From the NCBI RefSeq assembly GCF_001905345.1, contig NZ_LFBV01000006.1, forward strand, positions 186,001 through 250,000: a stretch of 64,000 bases of DNA, given 5' to 3'. How positions within the stretch are numbered: the first letter of the stretch is position 1; each line of letters starts with the position of its first letter. Below are positions 1 to 9,700 of the stretch, piece after piece. The position numbers and the translations under genes were made by a program. The stretch comes from Streptomyces uncialis. Lineage in GTDB: Bacteria > Actinomycetota > Actinomycetes > Streptomycetales > Streptomycetaceae. Below the pieces are notes generated by a model. The model ran no database searches. It was not told the origin of the DNA and saw only the letters and a program-made list of their open reading frames with translations.

Positions 1-34
1 TGTTCATCGGCGCGTGACACTTGGGACACTGCAT
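1..34 (-). CDS. Zinc-ribbon (zf-TFIIB-type) protein, N-terminal 11 codons only
   Basis: The gene starts with ATG at position 34 and runs off the left edge. The visible residues are MQCPKCHAPMN. The CPKC knuckle directly after the start is typical of the small TFIIB-type zinc-ribbon proteins of Streptomyces, which normally have a second CxxC knuckle about 20 residues later; that part lies outside the window. A GGAG lies about 13 bases before the start. The function of this family is not established. The call rests on 11 residues, so it is tentative. Confidence 0.5.
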   Translation of the reverse strand, partial: MQCPKCHAPMN

Positions 35-147
35 GCGTGGGCTCAACTCCTGCACGTTCGGTACGGCTTCGCCGGAATACTGCCCGGCTTCTCCTGTGGA
101 TGCACCCTACTTCGCCCCACTCCTCGCCAACTGCGCCGGACCGGGCC

Positions 148-1272
148 TCATTCGGCCATGGGTGTTCCGGCCATCCGGGCGCACGCGTCGATCACCGCGC
201 GCTCGTCCTCGTCGGGCGGCCGCTGCTCCCGGCGGCTCCTGACGACCGCGAGGGCCGCCGTCTGCACCGCCAGGGTCCGTGCCGCCACGTCCAGGGCGGG
301 CCAGGGATCGGCGGCAGCCGGTACGGCGGGACCGCCGGCGCTCCGGTAGGCGCCGAGGAAGCGGGCCCACTCCCCCGGCCCGAGCAGCCCGCAGGCGAAC
401 CACGCGGCGGGCCGGGCCAGATCCCAGGCGGCGTCGCCGACCCCGAGGTCGTCGATGTCGATCAGCAGCCAGGGGCCGCCGCCCTGGGGCGCGGGGGTGG
501 CCGGGGCCCGGACGAGCTGGCCGAGATGCAGATCACCGTGGCACAGGGTGCGGGAGGGCGGTGGGGGCGCCTCGTCGCGCGCCCACGGCGGGAGGGTCCG
601 CCAGGCGGCCTCGACCCGGGTGACCGCGTCGGCGTCACCGTACCGGGCGAGGGCGTCCAGGGGCTCGGGCGTCGTGGCGCGCATCCGGCGGACGGCGCGG
701 GCGGCCTTCGCGGGGCCGCGCATCGGCGGCAGCGGGCCGGGCAGCGCCGTCAGCCGGGCGGTGTCCACCCGGTGCAGCCGGGCCAGCAGATCACCGGCCG
801 CCTCCCAGGGGGCCAGCTCGGGGCTGGCGGGGTCGACGGGCGCACCGTAGGGCCAGAGGCTGACGGGGCGGCCCGCGAGCGGTCCGGTGGAACCGGGCGG
901 GTCGGGCGGCCAGGTCCGGGCGGGCGGGGCGGTCCGGGGCCGGTTGGGCGGGTCGGGCTTACCGGTGGGGTCGGTCGGACCTGGCGGGGCCGTCGGGTCG
1001 GGCGGGGCCGTCGGGTCGGTGGGGCCGGTCAGCGGGGGGAGCAGGATGCCGTGGAGGGCGGGGTGGGACGCCAGCGCGAGGCGGACGGCCAGGTCGCCGG
1101 TGTCCGTGTCGCCCGCGTGCGCCTTGGCGACGACTCCGCCGTGCCGGACCACCACCCCGTCGTCCCGCTCGGCGAGCACGTCACCGGCCGTGCCGCAGAC
1201 ACACGCACCGGCCGTGCCGTGCGCCGCTCCCCTGGCCCGGGTCCGCAGACCTCCCACCACACCACCGTGCAC
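148..1272 (-). CDS. Phosphotransferase of the aminoglycoside/choline kinase fold (APH family)
   Basis: This 374-residue protein has the APH/choline-kinase catalytic signature: Brenner motif CHGDLHLGQL, then LLIDIDDLGVGDAAWDLARP, which carries the metal-binding Asp. A long Pro/Thr/Gly-rich insert at about residues 75-125 separates the small N-terminal lobe from the catalytic lobe and is probably a disordered linker. The family transfers phosphate from ATP to small hydroxyl substrates, including aminoglycosides, choline, homoserine and sugars. Nothing here fixes the substrate, and resistance should not be assumed. The GTG at 1272 is preceded by a G-rich stretch; a later start is possible. It lies downstream of the strong terminator at 1356-1387, so it needs its own promoter. 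Confidence 0.8.
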   Translation of the reverse strand: MHGGVVGGLRTRARGAAHGTAGACVCGTAGDVLAERDDGVVVRHGGVVAKAHAGDTDTGDLAVRLALASHPALHGILLPPLTGPTDPTAPPDPTAPPGPTDPTGKPDPPNRPRTAPPARTWPPDPPGSTGPLAGRPVSLWPYGAPVDPASPELAPWEAAGDLLARLHRVDTARLTALPGPLPPMRGPAKAARAVRRMRATTPEPLDALARYGDADAVTRVEAAWRTLPPWARDEAPPPPSRTLCHGDLHLGQLVRAPATPAPQGGGPWLLIDIDDLGVGDAAWDLARPAAWFACGLLGPGEWARFLGAYRSAGGPAVPAAADPWPALDVAARTLAVQTAALAVVRSRREQRPPDEDERAVIDACARMAGTPMAE

Positions 1273-1355
1273 CGAACCCCACCCCTGAGCCGAGGACCCG
1301 CCCGTCCGGACGGGCCCGGACCACGAGCGCCCCAGCCTACGGACACACAGAAAAA

Positions 1356-1387
1356 TGCCCGCGCAACCTCCCCAGGTTGCGCGGGCA
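1356..1387 (-). terminator. Rho-independent terminator of the small membrane protein gene
   Basis: This is a perfect inverted repeat with 14-base arms (TGCCCGCGCAACCT) and a 4-base loop. On the minus strand it is followed at once by five T residues (AAAAA at 1351-1355 on the plus strand). It is a textbook intrinsic terminator, which is uncommon in Streptomyces, where stems usually lack a U tract. It ends the gene at 1475-1678 and insulates the phosphotransferase gene at 148-1272. Confidence 0.9.
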
Positions 1388-1474
1388 CAGTGCCGTCCGC
1401 CGCACCCCCGTCCCCACGGGGTTTCATGGTCCGATGTCCCCGCCCGGACCGCTCTTCCGGGCCTGGGGCGCCGC

Positions 1475-1678
1475 TCAGCGCCCCAGCATCTCGACCACGG
1501 ACGACGCTTGGGTGACCACTGCCTCCCAGCCGCCGAAGACGACCACGAGCAGGGCCGCCAGGGGGAGCACCATGGCCATCGCCACCAGTGGGTGACGCTG
1601 ACCGGACCGGCCGTCGAACGCCGCGTACGCCTTGCGTCCTCGTGCGCGGATCATCGTCCGCGTGGCCGTGTCCGCCAT
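1475..1678 (-). CDS. Small single-pass membrane protein, unknown function
   Basis: This is a 67-residue protein with a basic N-terminal 25 residues (MADTATRTMIRARGRK...), one hydrophobic segment at about residues 27-50, and a short C-terminal tail ending EMLGR. The ATG at 1678 was chosen because AGGAGAAGG lies seven bases upstream; a longer open frame to 1981 has no such site. The basic N-terminus predicts a cytoplasmic N-end. The gene looks monocistronic, with its own strong terminator at 1356-1387. I do not recognise a characterised family. Short conserved membrane proteins of this kind are common in Streptomyces, and no role can be given. Confidence 0.65.
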   Translation of the reverse strand: MADTATRTMIRARGRKAYAAFDGRSGQRHPLVAMAMVLPLAALLVVVFGGWEAVVTQASSVVEMLGR

Positions 1679-2399
1679 GGTCCTTCTCCTGGTCGTTCCG
1701 TACGGGGTCCCGCTGCCGGAGCCCCGTCGCACATGTGGTGATGCGGGCGGCGGGCGCTTGACCTCGGGGGACGAGTACCGCACCCGCCGCTTGACCTCAA
1801 ATCTACGGCCCGGCGGGACCCCGGTCGTCATGCCCTCGTACCTATTGCCTGGCCTCCCCGAGGATGACCACCGGGCGGACATGTACTCCCCAGGGTGGAG
1901 ACGTGCGCCGGGGTCTCGGGGTCTTCCCGGAGGGGACACGTATCCGGGAACCCACCAGGTGGCGGGCCCCGTGCCGGGCACCCCTCCGGCCGGACGGTCC
2001 GCCGCCGCCCGGCCGCCGGGAAGCCGGGCGGCCGCCGGCGGCGGGCGCGGCGGGCCCGTGGGGCGCTCTGGTGACTTCGCTCACTCGGCCCGGCCCCCGG
2101 GCCCCGGAGCCCGGCCCCGGCGCCGGGCTCCGGCCGCCGCCGGGGCGGCCACGCGCACGCCGTCCGGGAACCGGCCGGGGGTCACGATCCGGTCACCCCG
2201 CCGGGCGTCAATCCGCCCTCCCCGCAATGGGGTTGGGCGGGTGGCCGGGGCAAGGGGCGTCCCGGCCCTGGGGCCCTGACCCTCCTTCATCCCGTACGCC
2301 CGGCACGGACAATCCCCGGGCCCGCGAGGGCGCGGCCTCTGCGCGCTCCCGGCCCCGGGTACGTAAGCTGTGGCTCGTCAACCGGACCGGGCAGCGGGG
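1679..2399. other. Intergenic region between divergent genes, no gene supported
   Basis: About 720 bases separate the small membrane protein gene from the kinase gene. The stretch is GC-rich with many short G/C palindromes (for example around 2020-2050 and 2090-2130). Open frames exist in every phase but none has a ribosome-binding site or recognisable protein. It presumably holds the two divergent promoters. Confidence 0.5.
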
Positions 2400-3764
2400 A
2401 TGAACATGGCGATGATGCGCCTGAGGCGTGAGGACCCGCGTGTGGTCGGCTCGTTCAGGCTGCACCGACGGCTCGGGGCGGGCGGCATGGGAGTCGTCTA
2501 TCTGGGGTCGGACCGCCGTGGCCAGCGGGTCGCGCTGAAGGTGATCCGCCCGGATCTCGCCGAGGACCAGGAGTTCCGTTCGCGCTTCGCCCGTGAGGTG
2601 TCGGCGGCCCGCCGTATCCGCGGCGGCTGCACGGCGCGGCTGGTGGCCGCCGATCTGGAGGCGGACCGGCCGTGGTTCGCCACGCAGTACGTCCCCGGGC
2701 CCTCGCTGCACGACCGGGTCGCCGACGAAGGGCCGCTGCCCGCCACCGAGGTGGCGTCGATCGGCGCGGCGCTGTCGGAGGGCCTGGTCGCGGTCCATGA
2801 GGCCGGGGTGGTGCACCGGGACCTGAAGCCGTCGAACATCCTGCTGTCGCCCAAGGGCCCCCGCATCATCGACTTCGGTATCGCCTGGGCGACCGGTGCG
2901 AGCACCCTCACCCATGTCGGTACGGCGGTGGGCTCGCCGGGGTTCCTCGCGCCGGAACAGGTGCGCGGGGTCGCGGTCACCCCCGCCACGGACGTGTTCG
3001 CGCTGGGCGCCACGCTGGCGTACGCGGCGACCTCCGACTCACCGTTCGGGCACGGCAGTTCCGAGGTGATGCTGTACCGCGTGGTGCACGAGGAGCCCCA
3101 TCTGCACGGGGTGCCGGACGCGTTGGCTCCGCTGGTGCGGGCCTGTCTGGCGAAGGACCCGGAGGAGCGGCCGAGCACCCTGCAACTGTCGCTGCGGCTC
3201 AAGGAGATCGCCGCGCGTGAGGCGCAGGGTCTGACGGACCCCCGGCCGCCCGGCCCGCGCGGTGAGCCGGACCGGCCGTCGGGGCGGCTCGCCGACGAGT
3301 ACGCGGCGCAGCGCACCCAGCGTCGTCCGCAGGGCACTCCGCCGCCGCGTTCACAGTCCGGGCGGCCGGGCCGTACGGGGCAGTCGCCGTCGCAGCCGAC
3401 CCGGTCGGCCAAGGCGCCCTCGTCGCGTCCGGGGGCCCGGCCCGCCGGTTCCCCGGGGTCCCGGGGCTCGTCGCGCACCAGCCGCTCGGGCGGCAGGCCC
3501 GCGCCCCGCAGCGGTGCGGGGCGGCCGGGCGGGCCCCGCACCACGGGGACCGGGCTGCGCCCGGCCAATCCCCGGCTGCTGCGGCAGCGGCTGATCGTGT
3601 TCGTGGTCGTGACGCTGCTGGTCGCGCTGGGGATCGCGGCGGCTCAGGGGTGCCAGGGGCCCGCCCGGGGGTTCGGTGGCTCCGGCGGTGGGCCGCCGGG
3701 GGCCTCGGGGGTCACGGTCGGTTCGGCCGTGGCGGGGAGCGGCTTGGGGTTCGTGGCGGGCTGA
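2400..3764 (+). CDS. Membrane-anchored Ser/Thr protein kinase (Hanks type)
   Basis: This 454-residue kinase has all the key motifs: glycine loop GAGGMGVVY (residues 26-34), catalytic lysine in VALKVI (about 47), HRDLKPSN catalytic loop, DFGIA activation loop start and a SPGFLAPEQ segment. The kinase domain ends near residue 270. A Pro/Arg/Ser/Gly-rich, positively charged linker of about 120 residues follows, then one transmembrane helix (IVFVVVTLLVALGIAAA, about 396-416) and a short Gly-rich tail. The kinase should therefore face the cytoplasm with almost no extracellular sensor, so any signal must come through partners or the linker. No PASTA or other sensor repeats are present. The ATG at 2400 was chosen because it lies just before the conserved part; a GTG at 2370 is possible. 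Confidence 0.9.
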   Translation: MNMAMMRLRREDPRVVGSFRLHRRLGAGGMGVVYLGSDRRGQRVALKVIRPDLAEDQEFRSRFAREVSAARRIRGGCTARLVAADLEADRPWFATQYVPGPSLHDRVADEGPLPATEVASIGAALSEGLVAVHEAGVVHRDLKPSNILLSPKGPRIIDFGIAWATGASTLTHVGTAVGSPGFLAPEQVRGVAVTPATDVFALGATLAYAATSDSPFGHGSSEVMLYRVVHEEPHLHGVPDALAPLVRACLAKDPEERPSTLQLSLRLKEIAAREAQGLTDPRPPGPRGEPDRPSGRLADEYAAQRTQRRPQGTPPPRSQSGRPGRTGQSPSQPTRSAKAPSSRPGARPAGSPGSRGSSRTSRSGGRPAPRSGAGRPGGPRTTGTGLRPANPRLLRQRLIVFVVVTLLVALGIAAAQGCQGPARGFGGSGGGPPGASGVTVGSAVAGSGLGFVAG

Positions 3765-3799
3765 GGCTCGCGGGGCTGTCCTGTGCGGGTTCTTGGCGG

Positions 3800-4308
3800 C
3801 CCGTGTCGCCGGGTTCCCCACCTGGGTGTACTTGTTCCTGTGCGGGGCGTTCGTGGGTGCGCGGTTCCTCGCGCCCCTGGGTCGTCCCGGCTGGGCGTAC
3901 TTGTTCCTGTGCGGGTCCGTCGTGGGTGCGCAGTTCCCCGCGCCCCTGAGGTCTGTGCGTCCACAGGTTTCTCGGTCGGGTGCGGGTTGCCCGTGGGTGC
4001 GCAGTTCCCCGCGCCCCTGAGGTCTGTGCGTCCACAGGTTTCTCGGTCGGGTGCGGGTTGCCCGTGGGTGCGCAGTTCCCCGCGCCCCTGAGGTCTGCCC
4101 GGCTCGGCGTACTTGATCCTGTGCGGGTCCGTCGTGGGTGCGCAGTTCCCCGCGCCCCTGAGGTCTGTGCGTCCACAGGTTTCTCGGTCGAGTGCGGGTT
4201 GCCCGTGGGTGCGCGGTTCCTCGCGCCCCTGAGGTCTGCCCGGCTGGGCGTACTTGTTCCTGTGCGGGTACTCCGGGGGTGCGCGGTTCCTCTTGTCCCT
4301 TTGGGGTG
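3800..4308. repeat. Intergenic tandem repeat array 1 (convergent spacer)
   Basis: This array fills the gap between the 3' ends of the kinase gene (plus) and the RNA methyltransferase gene (minus). It alternates two modules. One contains GGGCGTACTTGTTCCTGTGC (near 3830, 3900, 4115 and 4255). The other contains CACAGGTTTCTCGGTCG (near 3965, 4035 and 4175). Each is joined to the same core, GCAGTTCCCCGCGCCCCT, or a diverged copy of it. Two adjacent copies around 3951-4092 repeat with an exact 71-base period. No reading frame is conserved between copies. The same core recurs at 23.4-23.8 kb and 45.1-45.9 kb. Confidence 0.85.
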
Positions 4309-5127
4309 TCAGGGGGTGGGGCGGCCGGTGGCTACCGCGTAGAAGGCGACCGCTGCCGCGGCGCCGACGTTCAGTGAGTCCACCCCGTGCGCCATCGGGA
4401 TGCGGACCAGGGTGTCGGCGGCGGCCATCGCCCTGGCGGAGAGTCCGTCGCCCTCGGCGCCGAGCATCAGGGCGACCCGGTCCATCCGGTGCGGGGCGGC
4501 CTCGTCCAGGGTGACGGCCTTCTCGTCCGGGGTGAGCGCCAGTAGCCCGAAGCCCGCTCCCCGTACCTCCTCCAGCCCGCGCGGCCAGGTCTCCAGACGG
4601 GCGTACGGGACGGAGAACACCGCGCCCATCGACACCTTCACCGAGCGGCGGTAGAGCGGGTCCGCGCAGTCCGGGGAGAGCAGGACGGCGTCCATGCCGA
4701 GGGCTGCCGCGGAACGGAAGATCGCGCCGATGTTGGTGTGGTCGTTCACGGACTCCATGACCACGACCCGGCGGGTGACGGCCAGGACCTCGGCCGCGGT
4801 GGGCAGGGGCTTGCGCTGCATCGACGCGAGGGCGCCCCGGTGGACGTGGTAGCCGGTGACGCGTTCCGCCAGTTCCGGGGTGACCGCGTAGACGGGGGCG
4901 GGGAGTTCGTCGATCACGTCGCGCATGGCGTCGACCCATTTGGTCGAGAGCATCATGGAGCGCATCTCGTACCCGGCGTCCTTCGCCCGACGGATGACCT
5001 TCTCGCCCTCGGCGATGAACAGTCCTTCGGCGGGTTCGCGTCTGCGCCGCAGTTCGACGTCGGTCAGCCCGGTGTAGTCACTCAGGCGGGGGTCGTCGGG
5101 GTCCTCGACGGTGATGAGTTCGGCCAC
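4309..5127 (-). CDS. TrmH/SpoU-family (SPOUT) RNA 2'-O-ribose methyltransferase
   Basis: This 272-residue protein has the three SpoU/TrmH motifs: NDHTNIGAIFRSAAALG (motif 1), LMLGAEGDGLS (motif 2) and IPMAHGVDSLNVGAAAAVA (motif 3). Together these form the trefoil-knot SAM site. The first 120 residues form the substrate-binding domain that precedes the SPOUT domain in rRNA ribose methylases (FIAEGEKVIRRA). The target could be a 23S rRNA or tRNA ribose. Resistance enzymes such as thiostrepton methylase share this fold, but nothing points to that here. It is transcribed leftward, 65 bases downstream of the siroheme synthase gene. Confidence 0.85.
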   Translation of the reverse strand: MAELITVEDPDDPRLSDYTGLTDVELRRRREPAEGLFIAEGEKVIRRAKDAGYEMRSMMLSTKWVDAMRDVIDELPAPVYAVTPELAERVTGYHVHRGALASMQRKPLPTAAEVLAVTRRVVVMESVNDHTNIGAIFRSAAALGMDAVLLSPDCADPLYRRSVKVSMGAVFSVPYARLETWPRGLEEVRGAGFGLLALTPDEKAVTLDEAAPHRMDRVALMLGAEGDGLSARAMAAADTLVRIPMAHGVDSLNVGAAAAVAFYAVATGRPTP

Positions 5128-5192
5128 AGGGTGATACTGCCTTGTCGGTGCGGAGCGGAGCGGGCGGCTGGGTTCGAGGCGGGTCGCCCGGG

Positions 5193-6458
5193 TCAGGTGA
5201 CGGGGTGCTGTCCGGGGGCGACCGGGGCGTCGGGGCCGACGCGGACCACCTCACCGATCACGATGACGGCGGGCGGGCGCACCCCCTCACGGACCACGGT
5301 CTCCGCCACGGTCGCGAGCGTCGCGTCCACGCGCCGCTGGGCGGCGGTCGTGCCCTCCTGGACCAGGGCGACGGGGGTGTCGGCGGCCCGGCCGTGCGCG
5401 ATCAGCGTCTGTGCGATCCGGCCGATCTTGTCGACGCCCATCAGGACGACCAGGGTGCCGCGCAGGGCGGCGAGCGCGGCCCAGTCGACCAGGGAGCGTT
5501 CGTCGTCGGGGGCCACATGGCCGCTGACGACGGTGAACTCATGCGCGACCCCGCGATGGGTGACGGGGATGCCCGCCGCGCCGGGCACCGAGATCGAGCT
5601 GGAGATACCGGGGACGACGGTGTACGGGATACCGGCCTCGACCAGGGCCTCGGCCTCCTCCATGCCCCGGCCGAAGACGAACGGGTCACCGCCCTTGAGC
5701 CGGACCACCGTCCGGCCCGCCCTGGCGTGGTCGATCAGCGCCTGGTTGATGGCTTCCTGGGCCATGAACCGGCCGTACGGGATCTTGGCCGCGTCGATCA
5801 CCTCGACGTGCGGCGGCAGTTCGGCGAGCAGGTCGCGGGGGCCGAGCCGGTCCGCGATGACGACGTCCGCCTCCGCGAGCAGCCGGCGGCCTCGTACCGT
5901 GATCAGGTCGGGGTCGCCGGGGCCGCCGCCGACAAGGGCGACCGACGCGGCGCGGGCGCGGTGGTGCCGGGCGACGAGGGTGCCGTCCCGCAGCCCCTCG
6001 ACCACGGCGTCGCGGATCGCCGCGGTGTGCCGGGGGTCGCGCCCTTGCGCGTCGGTGGTGAGGACGGCGACGGTGACGCCCGCGCTGTGGCCGGTGGCCG
6101 GGGTCCAGGCGGTGGCGGCGTCGGCGTCGTCGGAGCGGACGCACCAGACGCGGCGGGTCTCGGCCTCCGCCGACGCACGGGTGTTGGCGTCCCGGTTCTG
6201 GGTGGCCACCAGGACGTACCAGGCGTCGGCCAGGTCCCCGTCCTCGTAGCGGCGGCGGTGCCAGGTGATCTCCCCCGTGTCGGCCATGGCCTCGACGGAC
6301 GGGGTCGCGGAGGGGGAGATCAGCTGGACGTCGGCGCCCGCCGCGATGAGCGCCGGCAGCCGCCGCTGGGCCACTTGGCCACCGCCGAGCACCACGACAC
6401 GGCGACCGGTGAGACGGAGCCCGACGGGGTACGCCGGGTCACTGGCGGGGCTGGGCAT
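5193..6458 (-). CDS. cysG: Siroheme synthase: fused precorrin-2 dehydrogenase and uroporphyrinogen-III C-methyltransferase
   Basis: This 421-residue protein has two parts. Residues 1-150 form an NAD-binding Rossmann domain (VVVLGGGQVAQRRL near 20-33), like the dehydrogenase/chelatase half of CysG. Residues 160-410 form a SUMT methyltransferase with LVGGGPGDPDLITVRG, GRFMAQEAIN, LKGGDPFVFGRG and VPGISSSISVPG. It makes precorrin-2 from uroporphyrinogen III and oxidises it, feeding both siroheme and cobalamin. The N-terminal half is shorter than in enterobacterial CysG, so the ferrochelatase step may be partial or done elsewhere. Its place beside cobT and cobL supports a corrinoid role. The ATG at 6458 is preceded by GAGGAGCC. 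Confidence 0.9.
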   Translation of the reverse strand: MPSPASDPAYPVGLRLTGRRVVVLGGGQVAQRRLPALIAAGADVQLISPSATPSVEAMADTGEITWHRRRYEDGDLADAWYVLVATQNRDANTRASAEAETRRVWCVRSDDADAATAWTPATGHSAGVTVAVLTTDAQGRDPRHTAAIRDAVVEGLRDGTLVARHHRARAASVALVGGGPGDPDLITVRGRRLLAEADVVIADRLGPRDLLAELPPHVEVIDAAKIPYGRFMAQEAINQALIDHARAGRTVVRLKGGDPFVFGRGMEEAEALVEAGIPYTVVPGISSSISVPGAAGIPVTHRGVAHEFTVVSGHVAPDDERSLVDWAALAALRGTLVVLMGVDKIGRIAQTLIAHGRAADTPVALVQEGTTAAQRRVDATLATVAETVVREGVRPPAVIVIGEVVRVGPDAPVAPGQHPVT

Positions 6459-6699
6459 GGCGGCTCCTCGGATGGGCCGCTGCGACGGTGGAGCGGCGGA
6501 CGGTTCCTGTCGGTGGGTCGACGGTCGGGGACGGGGGTCCCGGCGGCAACGATACGGTTCCGCTGGTCACAGCGGCGGAGGGGCCCTGCGGGTGCGGGGC
6601 CTGGGCGTCGTCGCCGGGGGCGGGGGTCCGGGAGTCGCGGCCGACGGGCGGTGGACGGGGACGGTGCTGGACGGCCGCTTCGGGCCGGACGCGGCCGGG

Positions 6700-6724
6700 C
6701 CGGGCACCCGGTGCGGGTGCCCGG
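6700..6724 (-). terminator. Hairpin downstream of cobT
   Basis: A perfect 11-base-arm inverted repeat (CCGGGCACCCG, 3-base loop) lies 22 bases past the cobT stop. There is no T tract, which is usual for Streptomyces terminators. The 287-base gap to the siroheme synthase gene holds nothing else recognisable. Confidence 0.6.
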
Positions 6725-6745
6725 CGCGGGCGGGTGCCGGTGGGG

Positions 6746-9700
6746 CTACTTCTCGGTGACCCCGGCCGAGTCGAAGGTGGCGACCTCGTGCATCGCGCGG
6801 GCCGCGCTCTGCACCAGCGGCAGGGCGAGCAGCGCGCCCGTGCCCTCCCCCAGCCGGAGGTCCAGGTCGATCAGCGGGCGCAGACCCAGCTTGTTCAGCG
6901 CCGCGACATGGCCCGGTTCGGCGCTGCGGTGGCCCGCGATGCAGGCGGCCAGCGCCTCGGGGGCGACCGCGCGGGCGACCAGGGCGGCGGCGCCCGCGCT
7001 GACCCCGTCCAGGATGACGGGGGTGCGCAGCGAGGCTCCGCCGAGGATCAGACCGACGAGGGCGGCGTGTTCGAGACCGCCGACGGCCGCGAGGACGCCG
7101 ATGGGGTCGGCGGGGTCCGGCCGGTGCAGGTCCAGGGCGCGCCGGACGACATCCGTCTTGCGGGCCAGGGTCTCGTCGTTGATGCCGGTGCCGCGGCCGG
7201 TGACCTCGGCCGGGTCGGCGCCGGTGTAGACGGCGATCAGGGCGGCCGACGCGGTGGTGTTGGCGATGCCCATCTCGCCCGTCAGGAGTGCCTTGTTGCC
7301 CGCCGCGACCAGGTCGCGGGCGGTCTCGATGCCGACCTCGACGGCGGCCTTGACCTCTTCGCGGGTGAGCGCGGGCCCGGTGGTCATGTCGCCCGTACCG
7401 GCCCGGACCTTGCGGGGCAGCAGCCCCGGGGTCGCGGGCAGGTCGGCGGCGACCCCGACGTCGATGACGCAGACCTCGGCGCCGACCTGGTTCGCGAAGG
7501 CGTTGCAGACCGCGCCGCCGCCGAGGAAGTTCGCGACCATCTGGCCGGTGACCTCCTGCGGCCAGGGCGTCACACCCTGGGCGTGGACACCGTGGTCGCC
7601 CGCGAAGACCGCGACGGCCGCGGGCTCCGGGATGGGCGGCGGGCACATCCGGGAGAGCCCGCTGAGCTGCGCGGAGATGATCTCCAGCATGCCGAGCGCC
7701 CCGGCGGGCTTGGTCATCCGCTTCTGCCGCTCCCATGCCTCGCCGAGCGCCTTGGCGTCCAGCGGGCGGATGGCGGCGACGGTCTCGGCGAGCAGGTCGT
7801 GCGGGTCCTCGCCGGGCAGCGCGCGGCGGCCGTACGTCTCCTCGTGGACGACCCAGGACAGCGGGCGGCGCTTGGCCCAGCCCGACTGGGCGAGCTCGGG
7901 CTCCTCCGGGAACTCGTCGACGTACCCGACGCACAGGTAGGCGACGACCTCCAGGTGTTCGGGCAGATCGAGGGCGCGGACCATCTCCCGCTCGTCGAAG
8001 AAGCTGACCCAGCCCACGCCGAGGCCCTCGGCACGGGCCGCGAGCCAGAGGTTCTCGACGGCGAGCGCCGAGGAGTAGGGCGCCATCCGGGGCTGGGAGT
8101 GGCGGCCGAGGGTGTGCCGGCCGCCCCGGGTCGGGTCGGCGGTGACGACGATGTTCACCGGGGTGTCGAGGATCGCCTCGATCTTCAGTTCCTTGAACTG
8201 CTTCGCACGGCCCTTGGGCAGGGACCTGGCGTACGCGTCGCGCTGGCGCTCGGCCAGTTCGTGCATGGCCTGCCGGGTCTCGGCGGACCGGATGACGACG
8301 AAGTCCCAGGGCTGCGAGTGCCCGACGGACGGCGCGGTGTGCGCGGCCTCCAGCACCCTCAGCAGGACCTCGTGCGGGATCGGGTCCGGCCGGAAGCCGT
8401 TGCGGATGTCGCGGCGTTCCCGCATGACCCGCAGTACGGCGTCGCGTTCGGCGTCGTCGTAGGCGGGGGCGGGGGCGGCGGGACGGGACGACGGCTGCTC
8501 GACGCCGGGGGTGTCGTCCGGACTGTCAGCCTTCTCCGGGGTCTCCGGGGTCTCCGGGGCGGTCGCGGCGGCTTCCTCGGGGGATGCCGTCTCGGCGCTG
8601 CCGTCCGGGGCCTCGGCTTCGACCGTGGCCGGGGCGGCGGGCTCCGGGGTGACGGTCTCCGCGGCGGGGGGCGTCGCGTCCTCGGTGGCCGCGTCGGCGG
8701 CCGGGGCGGTGGCGGCTGCGTCGGCTTCCTCGGGGGCGGCCGTCTCCGGTGCCGCCTGGGCGGGGGCCTGGGTGACCTCGTCCGTCGGCGCGGGCCCGGC
8801 GGCGGGCTGCGTGGCCTCGGTGGTTCCAGGCGCGTCCGGGGTGCCTGCGGGGTCCGGGGCCTCGTGGGCGTCCTGGGCCTCCGTCGGACCGTCCGTGACG
8901 GCGTCGGGGGACGGCTCGGGGGCGTTCGCACCGGTGACGGAGGTGACGGACGGGGACGCGGGGGTACCGGCCGTCGCGTCGGGCGCCACGGGCGCCTCGG
9001 GTGTCTGCGGTGCGGCGGCGGGCAGGGGGGCCGGGTCCGGTGCGACGGCGGACTCCGGGGTCTCCGGGTCCGTCCGGGGGGCTGCGTGGGTCACTTCGCT
9101 GTCGGCTTCTTGCGGGTGCGGGTGCGGGTGAGGCTGGAGGGCCGGTGCGTCGGGGGTGTCCGGCGACTCGGCTGTCACGGCGGGGGTGGCGTCGGCGGGG
9201 GTGGTGCCGGTCACCGTGTCCGTGACGGCGGGGGTGGTGGGGCCCTCGGCGGAGTCCGTGGGGGCGCCGGGGACGGTCTCAGCCTCGGGAGCGACGGTTT
9301 CCGTGGTCTCCACGGTGGCCGGGGCGGACGCGAGCTGGTCGGCTGCTTCGGGGCCGACGGCCTCGGTCCCGGCCAGTGCCTGGTCCGAAGCCTCCGCCTG
9401 TGCCGGGGCCTGCGCGGCTGTCCCGGCGACGGGGTCCTCGGTGGGCGTGGCCTCGCCGGGCCCGGTCACGGACGCGGTGACGGGACCCTCGACGGCGGAC
9501 GGCTCCGCGTCGGTGACCGGCGCCTCGGCGACGGTCGCCTCGGGCACGGTCGGGTCAGGCACGGTCGCCTCGGTGACGGTCGTGTCAGGCAGCGGAACGG
9601 GCTGCTCCTGGGGCACCGGGGCCTCGACCACGCTCTGCTCGACATCGGCACCGGCACCGGCACCGGCATCAACAGCGGCGTCGACAGCGGCGGTCGGCCC

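Noticed and set aside
3800..4308. CRISPR array
   Set aside because: The repeats are long, diverged and alternate between two modules; there are no unique spacers of constant length and no cas genes.
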